From: Streptomyces sp. R302 | GTDB taxonomy: Bacteria; Actinomycetota; Actinomycetes; Streptomycetales; Streptomycetaceae | Assembly (NCBI RefSeq): GCF_012927245.1 | Contig: NZ_JABBGE010000006.1 | Location: 310,001 to 374,000 of the forward strand | Direction of reading: 5' to 3' | DNA: 64,000 nucleotides | Notes under the pieces: model-generated | The model's database searches: none | What the model saw: the letters and a program-made list of their open reading frames with translations, nothing else | What the model was told of the DNA's origin: nothing | Shown: in pieces, positions 15,759 to 24,122 of the stretch | Layout: each line of letters opens with the position of its first letter | How positions within the stretch are numbered: the stretch's first letter is position 1 | Program-made: the position numbers and the translations under genes

Positions 15759-16961
15759 GTGCTGAAGAGACTCCTCCCCTTGGCCCTGGCGACGTTCGCC
15801 GTCGGCACCGACGGTTACGTCATCGCGGGCCTGCTCCCGTCCATCGCGGAGGACCTGGACGTGTCGACCCCGGCGGCGGGGCAGCTGGTCACGGTCTTCG
15901 CGCTGACGCTGGCGCTGTCGGCGCCGGTCACGGGCGCGCTGACCGGCGGTCTGGACCGGCGGTCGGCGCTGCTGGTCGCGCTGGGCGTGTTCGTGGTCGG
16001 GAACGCCGTGACCGCGCTGGGGACGAGTTACGGGGTGGTGATGGCGGCGCGTGTCGTCACCGCCGTGGGCGCGAGCGCGATCACCGCCGCCGCGTCCAGC
16101 ACGGCGGCGGCCCTCGCGCCGCCGGAACGCCGGGGCCGGGCGCTGGCGTTCGTCCTGGGCGGGCTCACGCTGGCGACGGCGCTGGGGCTGCCGCTCGGGA
16201 CGCTGGTCGGGAGTGCCGGCTGGCAGCTGGCGCTGTGGGCCGTCGCCGGGGTCGGTCTGCTCGCGGCGATCGGGATCGCCGTCGCGCTGCCCCGGGTGGA
16301 ACTGCCCGCCGCCTCCCTGGCCGACCGGATGCGCCCGCTCGGGCAGGGGCGGGTCCTCGGGCTGCTCGCGGTCACCTCGCTCGCCCTCCTCGGCACGTAC
16401 ACGCTCTACACGTACATCGCCCCGACCCTGCGGGACGCCACCGGCGGCAGCGCGTCGTGGACGACGCTGGTCCTGCTGGTCATGGGCTTCGGCACCCTCG
16501 CCGGGAACGTCGCGGCGGGCCGTCTGGTCGACCGGCACTCCCCCGCCCGCGTCCTCACCGGCACCCTGGCCGTCGCCGCCCTCGCCCTGGCGCTGACCCC
16601 GCCGGCGGTCCGCACCCTTCCGTCCACCCTGGTCTGGGGCGCGGTCTGGGGTGTCACCGTCGGGATCATCGTCGTACCGCAGCAGCACCGGCTCATCGCC
16701 CTCGGCCCGGCCTCCGCGCCGGTCCTGCTCGGCCTCAACTCGTCGGCGCTGTACGTCGGGATCGCGCTCGGCGGTGGGCTCGGCGGCCTCGCGCAGGACT
16801 GGTTCGGGCTCGCCCCGGCGTCGCTCGGTCCGGTGGCCGCCGCCGTCACCGTCCTCGCCCTCCTGTGGCACTGGCACACGACCCGCCTGCCCGCCCCGCC
16901 TGTCGCACCCGCACACACGGGGGCGGAGGCCGGGAGCGCGGCTCACCGGGCGGTGCGGTGA
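15759..16961 (+). CDS. MFS transporter of the DHA1 drug-efflux group
   Basis: 400 residues with 12 predicted membrane helices; it starts LPLALATFAVGTDGYVIAGLLPSIAEDL, followed by the A-motif region TGALTGGLDRRSALL and the C-motif-like LATALGLPLGTLVG. The start is GTG 15759, chosen because it places only four residues before the first helix. The ArsR gene and operator upstream point to inducible efflux of a toxic compound. The substrate cannot be inferred; sugar efflux or amino-acid efflux relatives also exist in this group. Confidence 0.83.
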   Translation: MLKRLLPLALATFAVGTDGYVIAGLLPSIAEDLDVSTPAAGQLVTVFALTLALSAPVTGALTGGLDRRSALLVALGVFVVGNAVTALGTSYGVVMAARVVTAVGASAITAAASSTAAALAPPERRGRALAFVLGGLTLATALGLPLGTLVGSAGWQLALWAVAGVGLLAAIGIAVALPRVELPAASLADRMRPLGQGRVLGLLAVTSLALLGTYTLYTYIAPTLRDATGGSASWTTLVLLVMGFGTLAGNVAAGRLVDRHSPARVLTGTLAVAALALALTPPAVRTLPSTLVWGAVWGVTVGIIVVPQQHRLIALGPASAPVLLGLNSSALYVGIALGGGLGGLAQDWFGLAPASLGPVAAAVTVLALLWHWHTTRLPAPPVAPAHTGAEAGSAAHRAVR

Positions 16962-17046
16962 CGGCCCGGGACTGGAGCCCGACTCCTTGATGCTCTGAGG
17001 AGTGTGGCGCGTGGCTGGGCCGGGTGTCGAACAAGCGCCCCGCCGG

Positions 17047-17649
17047 TCAGGCGTCCCAGGCACGAGGGCGGTTCAGCTCTTCCCACTCGGGGCGGAGTAG
17101 CGAGAACACGGCGAGGTCGTGGCGGCGGCCGCGGTGGAGGCAGGCGGCGCGGCTGACTCCTTCCTGGGTGAAGCCGGACTTGGCGAGGACGGCGAGCGCG
17201 GGGACGTTGTCGGTGTGCGTTTCCGCCGTGAGCCGATACATCGGAAGTTCACCGAAGGCCAGGTCCACCACGGCGTCCAGGGCAGCGGTGCCGTGGCCTT
17301 GCCCGCGATGTCGAGCAGCGAGCATCAGCTCGACCTGGGCTGTGCCGTTGACGATGTTCTGGCTGGTCAGTGCGACGTAGCCAACGGGGGCGCTCCCAGA
17401 AGGGTAGATGAGGAAGTCGTCGCGATCGTCGTCTTCGATGTCACGCTCGATGCGGTCGCGCACGGCGGTGAGTGAGCGTGGCCAGATGCCTATGTGGTGG
17501 GCGGCTACGGGGTCGGATCTCCAGCTGTGCATGAGTTCGGCGTCGCCTATGTCGAGTGCTGCGAGGCCGACGGACTCGGCCCGCCAGGAAAGCTCCCTTT
17601 CGGCCTCTGCGTCATGCTCGTCGCCTTCGATCCTGATGTTCTCGGTCAC
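17047..17649 (-). CDS. GNAT-family N-acetyltransferase
   Basis: 200 residues. Core GNAT signals are GSAPVGYVALTSQN, AQVELMLAARHRGQGHGTAALDAVVDLAF (acetyl-CoA loop R-x-x-G-x-G) and ETHTDNVPALAVLAKSGFTQEG, close to the RimJ/RimL subgroup that acetylates protein N-termini or antibiotics. It starts at GTG 17649. No operon partner; its upstream neighbour is a dead transposase. Confidence 0.8.
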   Translation of the reverse strand: MTENIRIEGDEHDAEAERELSWRAESVGLAALDIGDAELMHSWRSDPVAAHHIGIWPRSLTAVRDRIERDIEDDDRDDFLIYPSGSAPVGYVALTSQNIVNGTAQVELMLAARHRGQGHGTAALDAVVDLAFGELPMYRLTAETHTDNVPALAVLAKSGFTQEGVSRAACLHRGRRHDLAVFSLLRPEWEELNRPRAWDA

Positions 17650-17658
17650 AGGCGGATG

Positions 17659-18205
17659 CTATGGGTGTCTCCAGACCGGGACCACCGCGTTTCGCCGCTG
17701 CTTGAGCCGGGCGATGCACCGTCCAACGGTGTTGCGCTCCTTGTACGTCTTGACGGCGAAGCCGGGCGGGCGGCCTCCGGCGCGGCCTCGGCGTAAGTGG
17801 TGGCCGACCTGGTCCGCGGGCTGCGGCATGACGGCCCGGATCCCTCGGCGCCGGAGACGCCCCACGGATCTCGCGGGAAGAACAGGCTCGCTCAGCGAGG
17901 ACGAACGCGGGCCGGGTTCTTGGTCCGCCGACCTCGCTTCGTGGAATCCGGATGCCGGCCCTGACCGCCTCGAAGGCCGGCGCGTCACCGGCCTGGCCGG
18001 CAGCGACATGGACGGACACAGGTCGTGCCCGGCTGTCACTGGCCAGGTGAACCTCGGGCGCCCCTTTCCCCTGGCTCCGGCGGAATGCCGGTGAGCCCGG
18101 CAGACGGTGGGGTCCGCCGAGACCGTCCAGCCCACCTGCGGTTCGGCAGCGGTTGGCCCACCGTCGTCCACGGATCGGATCAGTGATCACTAACCGTACG
18201 GACAC
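17659..18205 (-). pseudogene. Decayed IS5-family transposase
   Basis: Pieces of a DDE transposase appear in two frames: VGWTVSADPTVCRAHRHSAGARGKG (first Asp region), then in another frame RPVSVHVAAGQAGDAPAFEAV, then back to RGIRAVMPQPADQVGH and RPPGFAVKTYKERNTVGRCIARLKQ, where the catalytic Glu has become Gly. The N-terminal third and both ends are missing and I found no terminal repeats, so it is an immobile relic of an element different from the one at 21767. Confidence 0.75.
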
Positions 18206-18391
18206 ATCCGATCAGCCGATCAGTTGATCAAAGAGACACGCTCCAGGTCGCCATGGGGGCGCGGGCGCGGCCTACGAGCCCGCCTGGCGCCTTCTCGCCA
18301 TATCTCCCGACTTTCCCTGTTGGTCCGGTGGTTTCGTCACACAATGGTCCGCGTACGCATCTTCTTCCGACGATGACACGGAGGACCACGC

Positions 18392-18895
18392 ATGCAGTTA
18401 CGTCGAAGGCTCGCAGCGCTCGTCGCGGGGGTGGGGCTGGCCGTCGGTGGCCTCCTGGCCACCGTGCCGGCCCAGGCCGCCGCTCCCGCCGACCGGTCGG
18501 TGAGCGACACCGCGGCGACGGTCACCGTCGTTCCGGCCGACACGCCGGCCGAGGTGGGCGTGAGGGCGACGGCGCCGACTATCTCTCCGGCCGCCGAGCG
18601 CGTCCGTTACGTCACCGACGGCACCTACAGTTGCCCGACCGGGCGCCTGTGCGCCCGCGTATGGGATCCGACCCGGGGCAAGTACAAGGTCTTCGACCTG
18701 TACCGCTGCAACACGTACTCGCTGTCCTACTGGAGCGGCGGCGGTGACGGCGGCGGCTTCAAGAACTCCCAGACCAACGGCACGGTCGCCCGCTTCTACA
18801 ACTCCTCCGGCGGCGTCGTCCACAGTTCGACCGCGCCCGCCATCGCTCCCTCCTGGTGGAACTGGGATCCGATCTGGAAGATCAAGAACTGCTGA
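18392..18895 (+). CDS. Secreted peptidase inhibitor family I36-like protein with a TTA codon
   Basis: 167 residues. A Sec signal (MQLRRRLAALVAGVGLAV...AQA, cleavage near 30) and a variable stretch are followed by a C-terminal beta-crystallin-like domain: YSCPTGRLCARVWDPTRGKYKVFDLYRCNTYSLSYWSG and TVARFYNSSGGVV, with cysteines at regular spacing and a last CysStop. This matches peptidase inhibitor I36-type proteins (SMI-like), exported inhibitors of proteases. Codon 3 is TTA (18398-18400), the rare leucine codon read by the bldA tRNA, so translation should depend on development. GGAGGACCACGC precedes the ATG. Confidence 0.75.
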   Translation: MQLRRRLAALVAGVGLAVGGLLATVPAQAAAPADRSVSDTAATVTVVPADTPAEVGVRATAPTISPAAERVRYVTDGTYSCPTGRLCARVWDPTRGKYKVFDLYRCNTYSLSYWSGGGDGGGFKNSQTNGTVARFYNSSGGVVHSSTAPAIAPSWWNWDPIWKIKNC

Positions 18896-18932
18896 TCCGC
18901 GCCACCCGTACCACCCGTACCGCCCTCGCGCA

Positions 18933-18961
18933 GACGCCCGCCCGCCACCCGGGTGGGCGTC
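18933..18961. terminator. Bidirectional hairpin terminator
   Basis: GACGCCC (18933-18939) pairs with GGGCGTC (18955-18961), with further pairing inside (CACCCGGGTG). It lies between convergent genes ending at 18895 and 18983. Confidence 0.55.
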
Positions 18962-18982
18962 GTGGCGCGCCGGGCGCTCCGC

Positions 18983-19837
18983 TCAGACCAGGAACCGCGC
19001 CAGCAGGCGGTTGAGTTCGGCCGGCTGCTCGGTGGGGATGGAGTGGTGGGTGGCGGTGGGCAGGATGGTGACGTCGGCCTCGGGAAGCAGGTCGCGGGCC
19101 GTGGCCGCCACCCGTCGCGCGTCGTGGGCCCGGCTGCGTCCGGCCAGGAGGACCAGGGTCGGAACGGTGCAGGCCCTCAGGTCCTCCGGCCGGGGGCGGC
19201 GCAGGGCGACGACCTTGGACCGCGCCGCCGACGTGGTGCTGTCCAGGAAGTCCTGCCACGCGGGGTCCTCGGGAGGCCGGCCGGTCTCCCAGGACAGGAA
19301 GGCCCGCTGTCGCGCGGGGGTGGGTCTGAGGAGGGTGGGGAGCGCGCGCAGCAGATAGCGCGGGCTCAGCCCGGCGAAGGTGTCGGTGGGGTCGAGCAGA
19401 GCCAGTCTGCTGACGCGGCGGGGCGCGTGCAGTGCGTAGCGCAGCGCGATCGCGGCGCCGTACGAGTGGCCGCACAGCCTCGTCTCCCCGAGGCCGAGCC
19501 CCTCCAGGACCGCGTCCAGCCACACCATCAGATCCTTGGCGCCGCGCAGTGGCGCCCCGTCGTGGACACTGCGGCCGATGTCGCCCATCAGGTCGACCGC
19601 GTACACCCGGTGGTCGCGGGCGAGGTCCGCGACGTTGCCGAACCACACCATGGAGGTGGTTCCGCCTCCGGGCAGCAGCACGAGCGGGGCGCCGGTCGCC
19701 GGGCCGCAGGCGTGGACCCTGGTACTGCCGTACGGCGACGGCACGTCGATGCCGGTGACGTCCGCGGGCCAGCGTCGCAGCATCTCGTCGTACGCCGCGA
19801 AGAAGTCCGCCTGGCCGCCGATGTCGGCCTGTTCCAT
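18983..19837 (-). CDS. Alpha/beta-hydrolase
   Basis: 284 residues. The fold shows VLLPGGGTTSMVWFGNVADLA (oxyanion region), nucleophile elbow GHSYGA near 145, DPTDTFAG, and the final ATHHSIPTEQPAELN with the catalytic His. It has no signal peptide. It most resembles lactonase/esterase-type hydrolases; the substrate is unknown. The start at ATG 19837 is followed by EQADIGGQADFF. The 157 bp upstream include a short hexanucleotide run and CGTCGTATGTCGTC-like repeats that may hold an operator. Confidence 0.78.
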   Translation of the reverse strand: MEQADIGGQADFFAAYDEMLRRWPADVTGIDVPSPYGSTRVHACGPATGAPLVLLPGGGTTSMVWFGNVADLARDHRVYAVDLMGDIGRSVHDGAPLRGAKDLMVWLDAVLEGLGLGETRLCGHSYGAAIALRYALHAPRRVSRLALLDPTDTFAGLSPRYLLRALPTLLRPTPARQRAFLSWETGRPPEDPAWQDFLDSTTSAARSKVVALRRPRPEDLRACTVPTLVLLAGRSRAHDARRVAATARDLLPEADVTILPTATHHSIPTEQPAELNRLLARFLV

Positions 19838-19994
19838 GGTGCTGCCTCCCGCTGGTCTCGAAGCCGTCGCCGTCGTCCCCGTCCCCGTTCCCGTTCCCGT
19901 TCCCGTACATCGTCGTATGTCGTCACCGTCGTACGCGCCTTGGCCGGCCTCCTCGACGCCGCCCGGTCGGGCACCACGGCCGCACCGGTCCGGC

Positions 19995-20480
19995 TCAGAC
20001 GACGACGGACCAGCGGGCCATGTCGTCACCGTCGCGCGGGCGAACCATGACGTTGACGTCCAGGTGCTTCAGCCCTCCGGTGCGCAGTACGACGTAACCC
20101 GTGACGACAGCACCGGCCGGGATCTCCTGATCAAGGCTGTGGTCGTGGGTGTGTTGCCGCAGGGTCCAGGCTCGTTTCGACTCGAACAGTCGGACCTCCG
20201 TCCTTCCGCCGGGGATCGGCACGGTCCCTGAGTTCCTCAGGTCGATGCGGAACCTGAGCTTCTTCTTGTCTTCGTCCCATTCACCGGGGTATGTGCTGAC
20301 GATCAGCCCGTCGTCATACCTGACCTCGTGCCCCGCGGGGGGATATTCCTTCCCGGCGCAGCTCTCGCCGCAACGCACGGAGACGCTCGCGCACGCCGGC
20401 ACCCCGGCCAGCAGCACCGCCGTCGACAGCAGCACCACGCCCCGCGCCGCGACCCGCACCCCCCAGTCCTTTCGGCTCAC
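19995..20480 (-). CDS. Putative lipoprotein of unknown function
   Basis: 161 residues from GTG 20480. A signal with VVLLSTAVLLAGVPAC (lipobox GVPAC) leads into a beta-rich domain with VRCGESCAGKEYPP, LRFRIDLRNSGTVPIPGGRTEVRLFESKR and IPAGAVVTGYVVLRTGGL, reminiscent of immunoglobulin-like domains that fold under the membrane surface. No family recognised. It may be co-transcribed with the downstream hydrolase, 157 bp away. Confidence 0.65.
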   Translation of the reverse strand: MSRKDWGVRVAARGVVLLSTAVLLAGVPACASVSVRCGESCAGKEYPPAGHEVRYDDGLIVSTYPGEWDEDKKKLRFRIDLRNSGTVPIPGGRTEVRLFESKRAWTLRQHTHDHSLDQEIPAGAVVTGYVVLRTGGLKHLDVNVMVRPRDGDDMARWSVVV

Positions 20481-20745
20481 GCCCGGATGCTCCCACGCAC
20501 CGGAAGCGGTCGACAAGCGTCCGGGCGTCGGGCCGGCTCGGCTCGACCACTGCGGTACACGGCGGCCGCTGTCGCGTCCTGACGCTGCGCCAGGTCGGGT
20601 TCTCATGCTCGGGGCCGTAGGCCGGGCGGGCATTCGAGCGGGTAAACCGTCCGCGTTCGACGCGCGGGGCTTCGAGAGGCTGAACCGGCGATGAGCGCTG
20701 CCCCAGGGGCTTTCGAACAGGGACGCCGGACACGGAGAGTCATGC
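20481..20745. other. Non-coding divergent region
   Basis: About 310 bp separate the lipoprotein start from the secreted-protein start at 20792. I find no credible gene in it: open frames here have arginine/proline-rich translations and no ribosome-binding sites. Apart from the operator-like repeat at 20746-20778 and presumed promoters I see nothing specific. Confidence 0.5.
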
Positions 20746-20778
20746 AATGATCACGCCCGCATTCGAACTGTGATCATT
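20746..20778. promoter_or_regulatory. Perfect 9-bp inverted repeat before the secreted repeat protein
   Basis: AATGATCAC and GTGATCATT are exact reverse complements separated by 15 bp, ending just before the ribosome-binding site GAGGGG of the gene at 20792. It could be a repressor site or an mRNA stem that controls translation. Confidence 0.55.
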
Positions 20779-20791
20779 CAGAGGGGAATCC

Positions 20792-21691
20792 ATGGGTGTT
20801 CTGCAACGGCTCAAGTCCGCCGCCGCTCTCACCGCCGCCGCGGGGACGCTGGTCCTGACCGCCGGCGCCCCGGCGCCGGCGGCGCCGGGGGAGCCGGGGG
20901 ACGACGGTCTCCACGACGTCCAGATCGTCACGACCAGCGGGCAGATCGGCAGCTTCGAGCAGCAGGAAGTCACCTGCCCCAGCGGCAGGGTGGCCATCAG
21001 CGGCGGCACGGAGGCGAAGGCGGAATCGACCGCACAAAATCTGAGCATCGTCGAGTCCGTCCCCCGGATGGGCGGCGGGGAGCCCGGCTACGCGACAGGG
21101 TGGACCTCCTCCGTCCGATGGCTCTGGAGTGACGTGGCGCCCATGACGGTCACGACCTACGCCGTATGCGCCATGCTGCCCGGCGGGTACGAGGTGGTCA
21201 GCAACAGTGTGACCTCGGCCGTCCCTTCGCAGGGCACCGCGGCGACCTGCCCGGCCGGGAAGGTCATCCTCGGCGGGGGCAGCCGGGCCGAGGGCGAAGC
21301 GGCCGGCGTCAGCTCGTCCTACCCGGCCTACGGGTCCGGGGCGACCGCCGCGAACCAGTGGAAGGTCGACGGCTACAACCTCCACAGCGACTACGGCGCC
21401 CAAGTGACCACCACGGCCTACGCGGTCTGCTCCTCACCCGTGCCCGAGCTGTCGGTCGGCCGCTACTCCGGATCGGGCGAGAACCCGGTCGGCGGGCTGC
21501 TCACGTGCCCGGACGGGAAGATCGTCATCGGCGGCGGGATGAACGGCCGCGAGGAGGTGGGGGCCTCGCTGTCCGCCAGCCGGCCCGCCAAGGCCGCGGA
21601 GACCGGCAGGAGGGACGGCTGGTGGGCCCAGTCCACCGACAGCCGCAGCAACGCCGACTTCGAGCTGTTCGTCATCTGCGCGAAGCCGTAA
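20792..21691 (+). CDS. Secreted protein with three repeated Cys-containing modules
   Basis: 299 residues with a Sec signal (MGVLQRLKSAAALTAAAGTLVL, cleavage after APAPAAP). The mature part consists of three modules of about 80-95 residues, each opening with a CPxGxVxxxGG turn (CPSGRVAISGG near 63, CPAGKVILGGG near 151, CPDGKIVIGGG near 231) and closing with a hydrophobic strand ending in Cys (TTYAVCAM, TTAYAVCS, ELFVICAKP). One disulphide per module is likely. I do not recognise a family with known function; exported binding or cell-wall roles are possible. Confidence 0.75.
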   Translation: MGVLQRLKSAAALTAAAGTLVLTAGAPAPAAPGEPGDDGLHDVQIVTTSGQIGSFEQQEVTCPSGRVAISGGTEAKAESTAQNLSIVESVPRMGGGEPGYATGWTSSVRWLWSDVAPMTVTTYAVCAMLPGGYEVVSNSVTSAVPSQGTAATCPAGKVILGGGSRAEGEAAGVSSSYPAYGSGATAANQWKVDGYNLHSDYGAQVTTTAYAVCSSPVPELSVGRYSGSGENPVGGLLTCPDGKIVIGGGMNGREEVGASLSASRPAKAAETGRRDGWWAQSTDSRSNADFELFVICAKP

Positions 21692-21708
21692 CGGCGCCAT
21701 CGGGACCC

Positions 21709-21743
21709 CGGCAGCAGCCCGCAGCGTGCGGGGGCCGCTGCCG
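21709..21743 (+). terminator. Strong hairpin terminator
   Basis: CGGCAGC (21709-21715) pairs with GCTGCCG (21737-21743), and inside CCCGCA pairs with TGCGGG around a GCG loop. It starts 17 bp after the secreted-protein stop and ends 20 bp before the insertion sequence. Confidence 0.65.
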
Positions 21744-21806
21744 TGTCCAGGCGGGTCAGGGACTAGGTTCTGCCCGGCGAATCCTGTGACCGTCTGACGA
21801 TGGGTC

Positions 21807-22722
21807 GTTGTTCTGGTCGCGGGGCGGGGAGATCTGACGAACGACGAGTGGGTGCGGCTTGAACCGCATCTGCCGAAGTCCGATGCCCGGGGCCGGCGGT
21901 GGTGCGACACCGTCGGGTGACCGACGGGATCTTGCTCCGGGTCCGCACCGGGGTTCCGTGGCGTGATCTGCCCGAGCGCTTCGGGAGCTGGAAGACCGTC
22001 TATGAACGGCATCGGCGCTGGTCCGCGGACGGGATCCGGGACAGGATCGTCCAGGCGGTCCTGGCCGATACCGGTACCGATGCCGATGCCGATGCCGATG
22101 CCCACGGTCGGGTGGGCTGGAGCATGGTCAGCGTCGACTCGACCGTGTGCCTGGCCCACCGGCATGCGGCCGGAGCCTCACGAAGAACACCGCGAGTCCC
22201 GCAAAAAGATCAACGCCTCGGCAGCACCGCCCCGACGAAGGACTCGGACGCTCCCGGGGTGGCCTGAGCTGCGAAATCCATCTCGCCGGTGAAGGCGGAC
22301 GCCGGCCACTGACCCTGCTGATCGCGCCCGGCCAGTGGGGCGACAGCCCGCGGCTGATCCAGGGGCTGGAACGGATTCGGGTCGAGCGGCCCGGCGGAGG
22401 CCACCCGCGCACCCGCCCCGATCACCTCGGCGGCGACAAGGCCCACAGCTCCCGCCGGAGCCGGTGCCACCTGCGCAGACGGCAGATCAAGCACACCATC
22501 CCGGAACCGAGGGACGAGCGGGCCAATCGCCGTCGCCGAGGTGGTCGAGGCGGCAGGCCGGTCGGGTTCGACAAGGAGATCTACAAACGCCGCAACGAGG
22601 TCGAGCGCACGATCAACCAACTCAAGCACTCCAGGGCCGTGGCCACTCGATACGACAAGCGTGCCTACGTGTTCACGGGCACCGCGACCGTGGCCTCGAT
22701 CCGCCTGTGGCTCAAGCCCTGA
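21807..22722 (+). pseudogene. IS5-family transposase split over three reading frames
   Basis: The frame at DLTNDEWVRLEPHLP (from 21831) runs into a stop near 21919. The protein continues in a second frame (RVRTGVPWRDLPERFGSWKT, GWSMVSVDSTVCLAHRHAAG with the first catalytic Asp) and from about 22165 in a third (DEGLGRSRGGL, GGDKAHSSR with the second Asp, YKRRNEVERTINQLK with the Glu, up to the stop at 22722). Both changes are in the -1 direction. One could be programmed frameshifting, known in some IS5 subgroups, but the first coincides with loss of a start, so I treat the gene as inactive. A GATGCC hexamer array (about 22079-22101) interrupts the region just before the first Asp. Confidence 0.75.
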
Positions 22723-22735
22723 CGAGCTGGTTCCG

Positions 22736-23080
22736 TCAGCGCGCCTCCAGCTCCTCAGCCCTTTCCGTGAGCTCCGCCGCTATGCCGTCCCAGTCCGGAC
22801 CGTGCAGCCACAGGCTTTCGGCCGCCTCCCGTAGCAAGGCCGGGTCGTCTGGACGCTGGAGGAGGACGAGCCGGTAGGCGAGGTTGCGGATTCGCACGGG
22901 GAGGTTGCCGTCTGCGATGTGGGGACAGAGCTCGCGCAGCATCGCGAGGATGGCGTCCGGGTCGGCGAAGGTGAGCTCCTCCAGGAAGTAGTGCTCGTCG
23001 TGCGACTGCTCGCACTCCGGTGTCGGACGGTACTCATCTCCGTAAAGACACCGGGCGTGCTCGGTCAGCGTCCTATGCAT
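22736..23080 (-). CDS. Small hypothetical protein carried inside the IS element
   Basis: 114 residues: MHRTLTEHARCLYGDEYRP, a His/Cys-bearing start, then a helical domain LAMLRELCPHIADGNLPVRIRNLAYRLVLLQRPDDPALLREAAESLWLHGPDWDG and a Glu-rich tail. It looks like a small helical-repeat protein of the kind found as a chromosomal gene in Streptomyces; I know no function. It ends 14 bp after the transposase stop, in the opposite direction, and begins 39 bp inside the right IS end, so it would move with the element. Confidence 0.65.
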   Translation of the reverse strand: MHRTLTEHARCLYGDEYRPTPECEQSHDEHYFLEELTFADPDAILAMLRELCPHIADGNLPVRIRNLAYRLVLLQRPDDPALLREAAESLWLHGPDWDGIAAELTERAEELEAR

Positions 23081-23159
23081 GCGCCGCAGCCTACGACGTC
23101 GTGATCCGCCGGACAGAACCTAGGCGCGGCTAGGGGCGGCTACGGCACGGTCGATCCAT

Positions 23160-23990
23160 CGCGGATCCCCAGTCGCCCGTCAGGACGCGGTGGTCGGGGA
23201 CCGCGACCGTGGTCGTCGGGGCGGTCGGCGTCGGGGCGGACGTACAGGGGAGGCTGTCCAGCGCGTGGGTCTCGCGGCGCCAGCACGGGCCGGTGACCCG
23301 CTCGCCGGTGAGGAACTGCGTCCAGGTGTCCTCGGGGACGTACACCTCGACCTCGCCGCTCGGGGACGCCCGTCGTGTGGGCCTCCACGGCGACCGCCTC
23401 CTCGCCGAACTCCCAGGGGGCGCGGTAGGAGTCGCCGCCGTGCAGGCGGCTGTGGGAGGAGAGTTGGTCGAAGGCGAGCCAGCGGGTGAAGACCTCGGGT
23501 TCGCGGGTGCCCTCGAAGCCGTCGATGTCGTGGCTCCAGAAGCCGAAGCCGCTGAGGGAGAGGGAGAGGCCGCCGCGCAGGGACTCGGCCATGGCCTCGA
23601 AGGAGGCCCAGCAGTCGCCGCCCCAGGGGGGACGGCGAACTGCTGGCCGCCGGCGGACGCCGAGCGGGCGAAGAGGACGGCCTCGTCGGGGCCGCGTTCC
23701 TTCTCCAGGAGTTCGAAGTCGGTGCGGTTGTAGAGGTGCGTGCGGTGGTTGCGCATGCGCTCGGGGTCGGAGCCGTCGTGCCAGGCGACGTCGGTGGGGA
23801 TCCGCTCGCCGAAGTCGGTCTCGAAGGAGTCGACGCCCCGGTCGAGGAGGGGGCGGAGCTTGCCCTGGAACCAGGTGCGGGCGGCGGGGTTCGTGAAGTC
23901 GACGAGGGCCATGCCGGGCTGCCGGAGGTCCCGCTGCCAGACGTCGCCGTTCGGCCGCCGCACCAGGAATCCGGCGGCGACCTCGTCGAA
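23160..23990 (-). pseudogene. Wrecked GH31 alpha-xylosidase (YicI type)
   Basis: The minus strand contains large pieces of a YicI-like alpha-xylosidase: RRPNGDVWQRDLRQPGMALVDF, then FETDFGERIPTDV with the catalytic nucleophile Asp, RMRNHRTHLYNRTDFELLEK, AVLFARSASAGGQQF. A frameshift follows, then WASFEAMAESLRGGLSLSLSGFGFWSHDIDGFEG, and after a deletion the end piece VYVPEDTWTQFLTGERVTGPCWRRE. The N-terminal 350 or so residues and part of the catalytic domain are gone. It lies just beyond the right end of the IS element, which may have helped its loss. Confidence 0.78.
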
Positions 23991-24037
23991 AAGGGGGCCC
24001 CATCGGCCCCTCCGTCCCCTCAGGACGACCCGTCACG

Positions 24038-24049
24038 GAAAACGCTTTC
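24038..24049. promoter_or_regulatory. LacI-type operator-like palindrome
   Basis: GAAAACGCTTTC, palindromic at ten of twelve positions, lies between the dead GH31 gene and the promoter of the GntR operon. It is probably a relic of GH31 control. Confidence 0.45.
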
Positions 24050-24069
24050 TATCAACCCTGCGCGAAGCA

Positions 24070-24098
24070 TTGACGAAACATCGGCGCCGCCCTAGCTT
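24070..24098 (+). promoter_or_regulatory. Putative promoter of the GntR operon
   Basis: TTGACG (24070-24075) and TAGCTT (24093-24098) with a 17-bp spacer, 77 bp before the GntR start codon. Confidence 0.45.
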
Positions 24099-24122
24099 CA
24101 TGCCCGTTGCACTTCGTACGTC

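Larger units (their letters stand above)
21767..23119. mobile_element. IS5-family insertion sequence with CTAG target duplication and an enclosed passenger gene
   Basis: Left end GTTCTGCCCGGCGAATCC (21767-21784) and right end GGATCCGCCGGACAGAAC-like sequence ending at 23119 are near-perfect inverted repeats. The tetranucleotide CTAG flanks both sides (21763-21766 and 23120-23123), the target-site type used by IS5-family elements (YTAR). The 1353-bp element holds a frame-disrupted transposase on the plus strand and, between its stop and the right end, a minus-strand gene unrelated to transposition. Relatives of this size class normally have only about 850-950 bp, so the extra 380 bp are the passenger. 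Confidence 0.75.

Noticed and set aside
17408..18094. Plus-strand open frames opposite the GNAT gene and IS relic
   Set aside because: They show no domains and cross the boundary between two unrelated minus-strand features.
22068..22105. GATGCC hexamer array as a minisatellite of functional interest
   Set aside because: It sits inside an already frame-disrupted transposase and is in frame (Asp-Ala repeat), so it is best explained by slippage in a dead gene.
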